From the NCBI RefSeq assembly GCF_038396845.1, contig NZ_CP151587.1, positions 904,001 through 968,000 of the forward strand: a stretch of 64,000 bases of DNA, given 5' to 3'. This document shows, one piece after another, positions 52,163-60,456 of this stretch. The stretch is from Gymnodinialimonas sp. 57CJ19 (GTDB lineage Bacteria; Pseudomonadota; Alphaproteobacteria; Rhodobacterales; Rhodobacteraceae). The notes under the pieces were generated by a model that saw only the letters and a program-made list of their open reading frames with translations, searched no databases and was not told the origin of the DNA. The translations under genes were made by a program, and so were the position numbers. Position 1 is the first letter of the stretch; every line of letters begins with the position of its first letter.

Positions 52163-52345
52163 ATGCCCTTTTCAAAATCCCTTTCTCGTCTGGCCCCGCT
52201 CTTGATCGTCACTGTGCTTGCAGCCCTTCCCGAAACTGCCACAGCCCACACCGGCAACCCGGCCGAGGAAGATGCGTTTCCCGCCAGCCGGATCATGGCC
52301 ACGGGCCCATTGAACATTGTGGTGTACCGCGTCAGCGGCCGATAA
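52163..52345 (+). CDS. Tiny secreted peptide of unknown function
   Basis: The ATG at 52163 gives a 60-residue product: a signal peptide (RLAPLLIVTVLAALPETATA) followed by a mature peptide of about 32 residues, HTGNPAEEDAFPASR then IMATGPLNIVVYRVSGR. It lacks cysteines. An ATG at 52085 in frame would add 26 residues before the signal and is less likely. No clear ribosome site is visible, so coding status is not certain. It ends 17 bases before the stop of the convergent cysQ gene. Confidence 0.5.
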   Translation: MPFSKSLSRLAPLLIVTVLAALPETATAHTGNPAEEDAFPASRIMATGPLNIVVYRVSGR

Positions 52346-52361
52346 CGCGCTTGGGCGGGGA

Positions 52362-53150
52362 TCAACCCGCCTTCAAAGGGCGCATGTCCAGCAATGCCTG
52401 ATGCACCGATGCGCTGCCCGTCAGCACGCCGTCCACCTGTGCGCGGGGACCGTTGAACTGCAGCGGCACCCCGAAGCTGTCAGTCACGATGCCGCCTGCC
52501 TCTGCGATTATCAGCGCCCCTGCGGCGATGTCCCATTCCCACGTGGGGCGGAACGTCATCATCGCGTCAAAGCGGCCCTCGCCGACCAGCGACATGCGGT
52601 AGGCCAGCGAGGGGCGGTAGGCTTTGTTTACCTCCGGCACGCCTTCTTTCCAGTGATGCGCCTGCATGTTGGCCTTCGTTGTCAGAACCGTGGCTTCGGC
52701 CAGGTGCGCCGTGGTTGTCACCTGCAAAGGCGCGTCGTTCAGTGTTGCACCCGCGCCGAGGGCTGCGCTGTAGAGCTTGTCGCGCATGGGCAGGAAGACA
52801 GCAGCGGCGGTGATCTTTCCGTTCCGCGACACCGCGAGGGAGTGGGAGAAACTCGTGCTGCCCTCAATGAACGCGCGGGTGCCATCAATGGGATCGCAGA
52901 TGAACACGTGCTCGGCCGAAAGGCGGGCGCGGTCATCATCGGTTTCTTCCGACAGCCAGCCGTAATCGGGCCGCGCTGTGCGCAGCACGTCATGGAGCAT
53001 GGCGTCGATGGCCAAATCAGCTTCGGTCACCGGGCCCTCCGGGCCTTTGTCGAAAACGGCGGGGTCATTGCCGAAGAATTGCTTCGCAATCGCACCAGCC
53101 TGTAACGCGGCGTCGCAAAGCAGTTTCAGGTCATCTTCAGGCCCCTGCAA
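52362..53150 (-). CDS. cysQ: 3'(2'),5'-bisphosphate nucleotidase CysQ (inositol monophosphatase family)
   Basis: CysQ clears 3'-phosphoadenosine 5'-phosphate from sulfate assimilation. The 262-residue protein has the lithium-sensitive phosphatase metal sites: GPVTEADLAIDAML, SEETDDD, FICDPIDGTRAFIEG and WEWDIAAGALIIAEAGG. An inositol monophosphatase activity is the main alternative, although a CysQ-type pattern is favoured. It overlaps the end of pmbA by 14 bases, so the two genes are coupled on the minus strand. Confidence 0.9.
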   Translation of the reverse strand: MQGPEDDLKLLCDAALQAGAIAKQFFGNDPAVFDKGPEGPVTEADLAIDAMLHDVLRTARPDYGWLSEETDDDRARLSAEHVFICDPIDGTRAFIEGSTSFSHSLAVSRNGKITAAAVFLPMRDKLYSAALGAGATLNDAPLQVTTTAHLAEATVLTTKANMQAHHWKEGVPEVNKAYRPSLAYRMSLVGEGRFDAMMTFRPTWEWDIAAGALIIAEAGGIVTDSFGVPLQFNGPRAQVDGVLTGSASVHQALLDMRPLKAG

Positions 53151-54486
53151 TCGTCATCCCCTCCACCAGAAGCGAGGGCACGACGCGGCTCAGGTGGGGG
53201 CGGGCATCGTTGGCGGGGATAATGCCGCGCAGCATATCACGCAGGTTGCCGGCCACCGTGCATTCGTTCACCGCATGGGTGATTTCGCCGTTTTCCACCC
53301 AAAAGCCCGAGGCACCACGGGAATAATCGCCCGTCGTCGCGTTGATCGAAGACCCGATCAGCGAGGTGATCAGCAGCCCCGTCCCCATCTGTTGCAACAG
53401 CGCGTCGCGCGACAGATCGCCTGCCGTCAGGCGCGCATTCCCCACGGAAGGAGAGGGCGGCGCACCGGTGCCACGGGTGGCCGACGCGGTAGAGGTCAGG
53501 CCCAGTTTGCGGGCGCTGGAAAGGTCGAGCGTCCAGCCGGTCAGCATGCCATCGTCCACGATCAGCCGATCGGCGGTTGGCAGACCTTCGGCATCAAAGG
53601 GACGGCTGGCCGAGGTGCGCGGGCGGTGGGGTTCCTCGATAATCGAAAGACCTTTGGGCAGCACCTGCTCCCCCAACAAATCCCGCGCCCAGGACGCGCC
53701 ACGGGTGATCGCCGTGCCGTTGGTGGCAGCCAGAAGGTGCCCGATCAGGCCCGAGGAAATGCGTTCATCAAACATCACCGGGAACGCGCCCGTGGGCGGC
53801 TTTTTCGCCCCGGCGCGGGCCACCGTGCGTTCGCCCGCCAAGCGCCCGATTTCGGAAGGAGACATCAGATCGCTGGCGTGGTTGCGCCCGTCGCCGAAGT
53901 AATCACGTTCCATCGTGTTGCCTTCGCCGGTGATCGCCACGCAGTGAACGCCGTGATCGGTGCGGGCATAGCCACCCGCGAACCCGTTGGTGGCGGCCAG
54001 ATGCACTTGCCGCCGGGAAAAGCCTGCGCCGGCGTTGGACACTTGCGCCACGCCGTCCACGGCCAGCGCTGCGGCCTCGGCTTCCAGCGCCATCGCCTCC
54101 AGCGTAGCGGGGTCCGGGTCCGCGCCCGTGTCGTTCATGTCCAGCGCCGCGCCATCGCGCACCGTGGCCAGTTGCGCTGCCTCGGCAAGGCCTGCGTAGG
54201 GGTCTTCCGGCGCAAGCCGCGCCATGGCAACGGCGCGTTCCGCCATTTCGCGCAGGGTATCGGCAGAGGTGTCGGACGCCGACACACAGGCCTGGCGGTT
54301 GCCCACCAGCACCCGCAGACCGATTTCGATCCCTTCGGACCGTTCGGCCTGTTCCAAAGCGCCGTTCAGGACACCAATGCTGACCGAGGTGCCATCGACG
54401 GCCAACGCATCAGCGGCATCGGCCCCGGCACGGGTTGCGGCCTCTAGCAAGGCGGCGGCAAGGGGGGCAAGCGCGGTATCGGTCAT
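53137..54486 (-). CDS. pmbA: TldE/PmbA-type metalloprotease subunit
   Basis: PmbA (TldE) forms with TldD a heterodimeric protease active on small peptides such as microcins and CcdA. The 449-residue protein starts MTDTALAPLAAALLEAA with a GAGG site 6 bases upstream; it then has SEGIEIGLRVLVGNRQACVS and LTAGDLSRDALLQQMGTGLLITSLIGSS, family segments, ending with VPSLLVEGMTIAGA. The metal-binding HExxxH of TldD is not present, which is normal for TldE. No tldD is in this window. It heads the pmbA-cysQ pair. Confidence 0.93.
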   Translation of the reverse strand: MTDTALAPLAAALLEAATRAGADAADALAVDGTSVSIGVLNGALEQAERSEGIEIGLRVLVGNRQACVSASDTSADTLREMAERAVAMARLAPEDPYAGLAEAAQLATVRDGAALDMNDTGADPDPATLEAMALEAEAAALAVDGVAQVSNAGAGFSRRQVHLAATNGFAGGYARTDHGVHCVAITGEGNTMERDYFGDGRNHASDLMSPSEIGRLAGERTVARAGAKKPPTGAFPVMFDERISSGLIGHLLAATNGTAITRGASWARDLLGEQVLPKGLSIIEEPHRPRTSASRPFDAEGLPTADRLIVDDGMLTGWTLDLSSARKLGLTSTASATRGTGAPPSPSVGNARLTAGDLSRDALLQQMGTGLLITSLIGSSINATTGDYSRGASGFWVENGEITHAVNECTVAGNLRDMLRGIIPANDARPHLSRVVPSLLVEGMTIAGA

Positions 54487-54601
54487 GGGCATCCTCAAGG
54501 CGAAGGGTTTCAACGGAGGTAGAGCCGGGACGGCGGGCTTGCAAGCGAAACGGCCCGAGGAATTTACCCCGGGCCGCTCAAGGGAACGTTAACGAACACG
54601 C

Positions 54602-56089
54602 TTATTGCAGTGGAATACCGTTGGCCGTGATGGAGCCGTCGGCCCCGAATTCCACTGTTGTCTCCAGGGTGTCAGGGGCCGCGCCGGGACGGGCAAAGAC
54701 GTTGGCCGCGCCCCGAATGAACGCGCCCTGCTCGTTCGGGAGCAATCCACCGGCAATCAACGCATCCAGCAGGGCGTTGCCGCCCGAAAGCTCAAGCTCT
54801 GCCGCGCCGACGGGCATGGGGATCATCTGGTTCGGCGCAAAGCTGAAATCTGCCGTACCGGTCAGGGCCGCGCCGCCAACCGAAAGGCTCAACTCGTTCA
54901 CGGTCACCGCCCGCAATTCTCCGGGAGGGCCGGTCAACTCTTCTGGGTTGATGTTCACGAGATCCATGAACAATTGCACCTGCCCTGTGGTGTCCAGCAG
55001 AAGGCTCATCGGATCGCGGGGCAGCGCGCTGGCGGGATCAACCATGCTGAGCAGGCTCTCGCCCACTACAAAATCCTGCACGCCAAGGCGAAGCCCCATG
55101 TCTTGCGGCGTGTCTCCGGCGGCGAGGGGGAAGGACAGGGCCAATTCGCTGGACCCGACTGAAAGCTCCACCGGAACCGGAAGTTCGGTGCCTTCAATGT
55201 GGGCGTTCGCCCCCGACGCCGCGACATCGTAGGCCATCGCAGAAGGCGAGATCGACATTCCGATGCTGCCGCCATCGTTGGAGTATGTGGCCGAGAAGGC
55301 CTCGGTGCGTTCCTCAAACATGATCTCGAAGTTGAGGGGGCCATAGGTCGTGGTGCCGGAAAGCTCGAACCCTTCAGGAAGGGTGCTGTCGAATTGGTTC
55401 ATGCTGGTCAACGACAGCAGCGTACCTTCGCTGCTGGATGTCATCGCGCCAATATGCAAGCCGGTCTTGAAGCGACCCGATGCGTTCGCAGGGGCGACAT
55501 CCAATTCCATCGACATGCCGCCCGCGGTGGCGGATGTGGAAAACCGCATGGTCTCCGGGTCTGTACCGGTGATGTTGTAGGTAGAGGCAAGGTCCGAGAT
55601 TATCATCTCCAGGTTGACCTCTGGCGGCTCTCCATCGCCGCCCCAAAGGCGCCCTTCGTGAAGGCTGATCTGATCGGCCGCATAGGTATAGACCCGCGCC
55701 CCGGCATCGCCGGAAATCTGGATATCAAGGTTCTCGTGACGCACCAGAAGTTCGATATTGGCGGGGGGGGCGCCTTCGTCAATCTCGAAGGTGAGTGTCA
55801 GCGTATAAAGCTCGGACAGGGCGACAGATACGGTGCCGTCGGGATTCTCGATCAGGTCAATCTGCTCAATCACACCATTGGTCGAAAGGGTCTCGTCAGC
55901 ATAACGCGTGGTGACATTGGTCAGGGTCAGGCCCGTGCCCGTTTCAGAGACTTCGGCACTCATGGTTTGACCGGTGGCTTCGGCTTGGGCCTGCCATTCG
56001 GCCCACAAATCCGCCGCAGAGGTATCTGCCAAGGCGGGCGAGGCGATTGCCAGTGCCAGCAGGGAAATCGTAGAGGAAAGTCGTTTCAT
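54602..56089 (-). CDS. DUF2125 secreted protein
   Basis: A 495-residue exported protein of the alphaproteobacterial DUF2125 group. The signal peptide is KRLSSTISLLALAIASPALA, cleaved before DTSAADLWAEWQAQAEATGQ. The mature protein is almost all beta in character, with repeated strands such as FELSGTTTYGPLNFEIMF and PVPVELSVGSSELALSFPL, similar to periplasmic lipid-handling or AsmA-like repeats, but this is only resemblance. It lies upstream of pmbA by about 115 bases on the same strand. Its function is unknown to me. Confidence 0.85.
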   Translation of the reverse strand: MKRLSSTISLLALAIASPALADTSAADLWAEWQAQAEATGQTMSAEVSETGTGLTLTNVTTRYADETLSTNGVIEQIDLIENPDGTVSVALSELYTLTLTFEIDEGAPPANIELLVRHENLDIQISGDAGARVYTYAADQISLHEGRLWGGDGEPPEVNLEMIISDLASTYNITGTDPETMRFSTSATAGGMSMELDVAPANASGRFKTGLHIGAMTSSSEGTLLSLTSMNQFDSTLPEGFELSGTTTYGPLNFEIMFEERTEAFSATYSNDGGSIGMSISPSAMAYDVAASGANAHIEGTELPVPVELSVGSSELALSFPLAAGDTPQDMGLRLGVQDFVVGESLLSMVDPASALPRDPMSLLLDTTGQVQLFMDLVNINPEELTGPPGELRAVTVNELSLSVGGAALTGTADFSFAPNQMIPMPVGAAELELSGGNALLDALIAGGLLPNEQGAFIRGAANVFARPGAAPDTLETTVEFGADGSITANGIPLQ

Positions 56090-56242
56090 CGGAGGGGTTG
56101 CTCCAGCAAACAGGGATGTAAAGCCCGGATGATCACGGGCCAGGCCGGGGGCGTCAAGTAAGGATCACCGTATATGGCTGGTCGCCGCCGATTGTGGGCG
56201 CTACGTTCCCGACGATTGATAAGGACCAAAGGGGAATTGCTC

Positions 56243-56992
56243 ATGGCGCATGTGGTAAGTGGAAAAGTGGTGGCAATCACCGGAGCAAGTCGCGGCATCG
56301 GCGCAGCAGCGGCCCGCGAATTCGCGGCATTGGGCGCGAAGGTGGTGCTTCTGGCCCGTTCGCGGGATGCGATTGCCGAACTGGCGGGCGAAATCGGCGA
56401 AAACGCTCTCGCCGTGCCCTGTGACGTGGCCCGCTATTGGGAGGTGGAGGCCGCCTTCAACGCCGCCGTCCAGACCTTCGGCTCCCTCGATGTGGTCATC
56501 AACAACGCGGGCGTGATCGAGCCGGTGGCCCGCATTGAGGATTCCGACCCGGACGCTTGGGGCCAAGTGATCGACATCAACCTCAAGGGCACTTTCAACG
56601 GCGTGCGCGCGGCTCTGCCTCATATGGGCAAGGGCGGCACGATCCTGAACATATCTTCCGGGGCGGCGACAAATCCGCTTGAGGGCTGGTCCCATTATTG
56701 CGCCTCCAAGGCGGCGGCGCTGATGCTGACCCGGTCAGTGCACAAGGAGATGGGGGATAAGGGCATCCGCGTCCTGGGCCTGTCGCCCGGCACGGTCGCC
56801 ACGCAAATGCAGGTAGAGATCAAGGCCACCGGCATGAACCCCGTTGCCGCTTTGGAATGGTCCGATCACATCCCGCCGGAATGGCCGGCCAAGACGCTGG
56901 CCTGGATGTGCACCGAGGCCGCAGATCCGCACCTCGGCGGCGACATATCCCTGCGCGATGAGAGCATCCGTGCGGCTGTGGGCCTCTCGTGA
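56243..56992 (+). CDS. Short-chain dehydrogenase/reductase (SDR)
   Basis: The 249-residue NAD(P)-dependent oxidoreductase has the glycine motif AITGASRGIGAAAAREFA, the NNAG motif in VVINNAGVIEPV, the catalytic serine in LNISSGAATNPLE and the Y-x3-K dyad in SHYCASKAAALML. The substrate cannot be told. An AAAGGGG site supports the ATG at 56243. Its stop overlaps the GTG of the crotonase-like gene, so the pair is translated together and may act in one acyl-CoA route. Confidence 0.93.
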   Translation: MAHVVSGKVVAITGASRGIGAAAAREFAALGAKVVLLARSRDAIAELAGEIGENALAVPCDVARYWEVEAAFNAAVQTFGSLDVVINNAGVIEPVARIEDSDPDAWGQVIDINLKGTFNGVRAALPHMGKGGTILNISSGAATNPLEGWSHYCASKAAALMLTRSVHKEMGDKGIRVLGLSPGTVATQMQVEIKATGMNPVAALEWSDHIPPEWPAKTLAWMCTEAADPHLGGDISLRDESIRAAVGLS

Positions 56993-57600
56993 TTGACGTC
57001 GCGGACGAGGGTGGCCTGCGTATCGTCACCCTCAATCGCCCCCATAAGGCCAATTCCCTGACCGCCGACATGCTGACCGAACTGGTCCGCGTCTTCGCCG
57101 AAAGCCAAAGCGCCCGAGCCCTGATCCTGACCGGCGCAGGCGACAAAGTCTTCTCCGCCGGTGCTGATCTGGAAGAAGCCCACGCAGGCCTCGCCACGTC
57201 TCCGCTCTGGGAACAGGCGTCTTCTGCTCTGGCCGCTTTGCCCTGCCTCTCCATTGCCGCACTCAACGGCACGCTCGCGGGCGGCGCATTCGGCATGGCT
57301 CTGGCCTGTGATATCCGCCTCAGTACGCCCGCCGCCTCCTTCTTTTACCCCGTCGCCAAACTCGGCTTCCTGCCGCAACCCTCCGATCCGGCCCGCCTCA
57401 CCGCGCTCATCGGACCGTCCCGTGCAAAACTCATCCTCCTCGCCTCGGAGAAACTTTCCGCCCCAGAGGCCCTCTCCTTTGGCTTGGTCGACCGGATCTG
57501 CCCACCCGAAACCCTCCTCCCCTCTGCCCGCGCCCTTTGTGCAACTTCCCTTGCAGGCGCCCCCGCAAACCTCCATGCCATCAAGACGATGATACCCTAA
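56989..57600 (+). CDS. Crotonase-superfamily protein lacking both catalytic glutamates
   Basis: The 203-residue protein has the crotonase fold: IVTLNRPHKANSLTADML, the oxyanion region GDKVFSAGADLEE, and ALNGTLAGGAFGMALACDIRL. It is shorter than the usual 255-265 residues and stops after the core, without the C-terminal helices. The two hydratase glutamates are absent: the position in GGxxE is G in GGAFGM, and the PE before the second conserved LG is PV in FYPVAKLG. It is therefore unlikely to be a standard enoyl-CoA hydratase; an isomerase or a thioesterase-like role is possible. It starts at GTG overlapping the SDR stop. Confidence 0.82.
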   Translation: MIDVADEGGLRIVTLNRPHKANSLTADMLTELVRVFAESQSARALILTGAGDKVFSAGADLEEAHAGLATSPLWEQASSALAALPCLSIAALNGTLAGGAFGMALACDIRLSTPAASFFYPVAKLGFLPQPSDPARLTALIGPSRAKLILLASEKLSAPEALSFGLVDRICPPETLLPSARALCATSLAGAPANLHAIKTMIP

Positions 57601-57688
57601 GCGCCCCGCTCCCCCCTTCACCTTGGCCATACACCTCCGGGGGGAGACGGCTTTTCCCCGGAAAAGTCGTCAGGGGGGCTGGCCCCCC
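57601..57688 (+). repeat. Dispersed 3' element, copy 5, followed by two hairpins
   Basis: The element CTTCACCTTGGCCATACACC with CTCC...GGAG flanks starts 16 bases after the crotonase-like stop. It is followed by the hairpins GACGGCTTTTCC/GGAAAAGTCGTC (57646-57671) and GGGGGGC/GCCCCCC (57673-57688). No long T-run follows. Confidence 0.7.
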
Positions 57689-57703
57689 ACTAGGACCCAA
57701 CCC

Positions 57704-58873
57704 ATGATCGACACGCCCCTTGATGCCCTTGTTATCGGCTCCGGCCCCGCTGGCCTCATGGCGGCTGAAACGCTCGTGAAAGCGGGCCGTAAGGTCACGA
57801 TCATCGAGGCCAAACCCTCTGCCGGACGCAAATTTCTGATGGCGGGCAAATCTGGCCTCAACCTCACCAAGGATGAGCCGCTCGATACCTTCATTCGCGC
57901 CTATGGGGGGGCTGCTGATTGGCTCTATCCCATGGTGGCGCAACTGGACCCGGTGGAGGTCATGGCCTTCGCCGAGGATCTTGGCCAACCTGTCTTCACG
58001 GGCACCACGGGGCGGGTGTTTCCCAAAGCCATGAAGGCCTCGCCCCTGCTGCGCGCTTGGCTGCAACGGCTGGACGCGCAAATGTTCCTGCGCTGGCGTT
58101 GGACCGGGTTTGACGGCGACGCGCTGGCCTTCGACACGCCGGATGGCCCGCAAACCCTCTCGCCAAAGGTCACTGTCCTTGCCCTTGGCGGTGCCAGCTG
58201 GTCGCGGTTGGGGTCTGACGGTGCCTGGGCCGACATCTTGGCCGCGAAGGGCGTCAGCCTTGCGCCATTCAAGCCTGCCAATATGGGCCTTTGCGTTACC
58301 TGGTCTGACCATATGACAGCGCATCTGGGCACGCCCCTGAAGAACATTGCCCTGCATGCCGGCGACATGCGCCAACGAGGGGAGGCCGTGATCTCCCACC
58401 GTGGCCTGGAAGGTGGCGGCATCTACGCGATCTCCTCCGCCGTGCGTGATGGGGCTGCGCTCACCTTCGATCTGCTGCCCGACCGCGCGGTCGATGGGCT
58501 CATCTCTCGCCTAAAGAAACGTCCGAAGAAGCAGACCCTGACCAAAGCTCTCACCGGGTTGGGGCTCGACCCTCTCAAACGCGCGCTCCTGCAAGAATTC
58601 GCCCGCCCCTTGCCCGACGATCCCGCCACCCTTGCCGCGCTGATCAAGGCGCTGCCCGTGAAGCACGACGGCCCGCGCCCGATGGACGAGGCGATTTCGA
58701 CCGCTGGCGGTGTCCCGCAATCTGCGCTCACCAAGGGACTGATGCTTGAAGCGATCCCCGGCATGTTCGTCGCGGGAGAGATGTTGGATTGGGAAGCGCC
58801 CACAGGCGGCTACTTGATTAATGGCTGCTTCGCCACGGGCCGATGGGCCGGGTTGCACGCTGCGATGTACTAA
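57704..58873 (+). CDS. HI0933/YhiN-type flavoprotein, predicted NAD(P)/FAD oxidoreductase
   Basis: The 389-residue protein has an N-terminal FAD-binding dinucleotide fold (LDALVIGSGPAGLMAAETLVKAG), the family motif GRKFLMAGKSGLNLTKDEP and the C-terminal FVAGEMLDWEAPTGGYLINGCFATG, all from the YhiN/HI0933 group. Its reaction is unknown. The ATG at 57704 is chosen because the FAD fold begins there. It is monocistronic and is followed by a short palindrome, then converges with holA. Confidence 0.88.
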   Translation: MIDTPLDALVIGSGPAGLMAAETLVKAGRKVTIIEAKPSAGRKFLMAGKSGLNLTKDEPLDTFIRAYGGAADWLYPMVAQLDPVEVMAFAEDLGQPVFTGTTGRVFPKAMKASPLLRAWLQRLDAQMFLRWRWTGFDGDALAFDTPDGPQTLSPKVTVLALGGASWSRLGSDGAWADILAAKGVSLAPFKPANMGLCVTWSDHMTAHLGTPLKNIALHAGDMRQRGEAVISHRGLEGGGIYAISSAVRDGAALTFDLLPDRAVDGLISRLKKRPKKQTLTKALTGLGLDPLKRALLQEFARPLPDDPATLAALIKALPVKHDGPRPMDEAISTAGGVPQSALTKGLMLEAIPGMFVAGEMLDWEAPTGGYLINGCFATGRWAGLHAAMY

Positions 58874-58882
58874 GGGCGAACA

Positions 58883-58905
58883 TGTAGGGCGGGCTTGAGA
58901 CCGCC
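58883..58905. repeat. Short GGCGGGCTT-type palindrome after the flavoprotein gene
   Basis: TGTAGGGCGGGCTTGAGACC followed by GCC forms a 5-bp GGCGG/CCGCC stem between two convergent genes. It resembles extragenic palindromes common in this order and is weakly similar to the cluster at 37008-37102. Confidence 0.4.
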
Positions 58906-58931
58906 GCCGCCTTTACGGCTCGGGTCGCCCT

Positions 58932-59963
58932 CTATCGCCTGCCGCGCCCTGGCAGCATCGCCAGCCGGATCAACGTGCGCTCCATCACCGCCATCTGCGG
59001 CGCGGTGCTTGCGGAGCGCAGGGTCAGATCCGTTTCAATCAACATCGATAGGGCCGCTTCCAACGCGTCGCGGCCCCAGCGGCCCGCTTGTCGTGCCATC
59101 CGATCGCGGCGCGGGCCGAAGACTGGGGGCCGCATCGCTTGCAGGCCCGCAGCGGGGCCGTTGGGATGGGCGGCGGCCATGTGCAACGCCCGGAAGTGGC
59201 GTAGGGCCGCGATGCACAGGGACACCGGCGTTGTGCCTTGCTGTTTCAGGCGGACCAGAATGGGGCCGATCGCGCCGGTCTCTGCCTCGGCAGTCGCGTG
59301 GAGGATATCGTCCAGCTCTGCCTCCTGGGTCAGGGGGGCCACGGCCTCGATATCGGCGGGCACCACGGGCGTCGCATCGCCACGTTTATACAGCCCCAGC
59401 TTTTCGATCATCTGGCGGAAATCGCCGGGCCCGATGGATCTCGCCAACGCCTCCAGGTCTGTCATCGCCTCTCGGTCCGCGTCGGTGATTTCTGCGGCCT
59501 TGAGCATATCTTCAATCTCGGCGCGTCCCGGCGGATCATCGTAGATCGCAGCGGCGTAGGCGAGTTTGTTGCCCTCGAATACTTTGCGCAGGGCAGATTT
59601 TGCGGTCAGCCGCCCGGCGGTGGCGATGATTTGCGCGTCACCTTGCTGCCATTCCTCAAACGCGGTGGTAAAGACTTTGGCCAAGCCATCCGTCGCGCCC
59701 TCGACCAGAACGGCACGGGGGCCGGGAAAGAAGCCCACAGCCTTTACGGCATCCAGCAGCCCCGCACTGTCCGAGCGCAGGTCAGCCCCGGTCATCCGCG
59801 TCAGGCGCATTTCCTCCTCCGCGTTCTCTCCCAGAAGGGCGGCCATTAGATCCTGCCGTTTCAAGGCGACCCGCATGGCGTCATCACCAAAGATCAAACA
59901 CCCCGCCGCCGAGGTATCGGGCCGTTTGAAGTAGGTATTTGCGTCACGGGTGGACAGTTTCAT
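58932..59963 (-). CDS. holA: DNA polymerase III subunit delta
   Basis: HolA opens the beta sliding clamp within the clamp loader. The 343-residue protein shows CLIFGDDAMRVALKRQDLM near the N-terminus, then FFPGPRAVLVEGATDGLAK and the AAA-like middle, and a C-terminal helical collar with GPILVRLKQQGTTPVSLCIAALRHFRAL. Sequence identity to E. coli HolA is expected to be low, as in the family. It is the last gene of leuS-lptE-holA; the gap to lptE is 7 bases. Confidence 0.93.
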   Translation of the reverse strand: MKLSTRDANTYFKRPDTSAAGCLIFGDDAMRVALKRQDLMAALLGENAEEEMRLTRMTGADLRSDSAGLLDAVKAVGFFPGPRAVLVEGATDGLAKVFTTAFEEWQQGDAQIIATAGRLTAKSALRKVFEGNKLAYAAAIYDDPPGRAEIEDMLKAAEITDADREAMTDLEALARSIGPGDFRQMIEKLGLYKRGDATPVVPADIEAVAPLTQEAELDDILHATAEAETGAIGPILVRLKQQGTTPVSLCIAALRHFRALHMAAAHPNGPAAGLQAMRPPVFGPRRDRMARQAGRWGRDALEAALSMLIETDLTLRSASTAPQMAVMERTLIRLAMLPGRGRR

Positions 59964-59970
59964 GGGGAGA

Positions 59971-60456
59971 TCATGACCACGATTGCGCGGAGCCGATCAG
60001 GCGGGTGATCAATTGATCCGCCAATGCGACGGCCAGCCTGTCTTCTGCATCGCGCCGCGCAGATTCCGTAGCAACCGGTGATGCCGTGGTCGCGTAGGAG
60101 GTGAAGGTTGCCACTTCACCGGTCTGCACAACGCGTCCGCTGGCGGCATCGCGCAGGGTGAACGACAAGGTGCCGCGTAGATTGATGCGGTTGATGACTT
60201 CATCTTCGTCAATCGCCAGACCCCGCGAAGAACGTTCGATGGTATAATCCAGCGTGTAGCGCGTGCCGGTGCCCAAACGATCTTCCAACCGGGCCACCAG
60301 CCCGAATTCAAGGCGGCTATCGGGTTCGGCTACCCGGATCTGGTTACGGATCACCTCGCCCGAGCCGCCCGGCCCGTAGACAGGTTGGAAGTTGCACGCC
60401 GCCAAGGGCAGCGCACCGAGAGATAGCAAAAGGGTTCGGCGGTTAAATAACGACAT
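59971..60456 (-). CDS. lptE: LPS-assembly lipoprotein LptE
   Basis: LptE is the outer-membrane lipoprotein that plugs LptD for LPS insertion. The 161-residue protein has a lipobox LPLAAC with the cysteine at residue 21 ([17 protein letters not shown]), then [32 protein letters not shown], and [19 protein letters not shown], matching alphaproteobacterial LptE. Its start overlaps the end of leuS by 14 bases. The leuS-lptE-holA order is widely conserved. Confidence 0.93.
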   Translation of the reverse strand: MSLFNRRTLLLSLGALPLAACNFQPVYGPGGSGEVIRNQIRVAEPDSRLEFGLVARLEDRLGTGTRYTLDYTIERSSRGLAIDEDEVINRINLRGTLSFTLRDAASGRVVQTGEVATFTSYATTASPVATESARRDAEDRLAVALADQLITRLIGSAQSWS

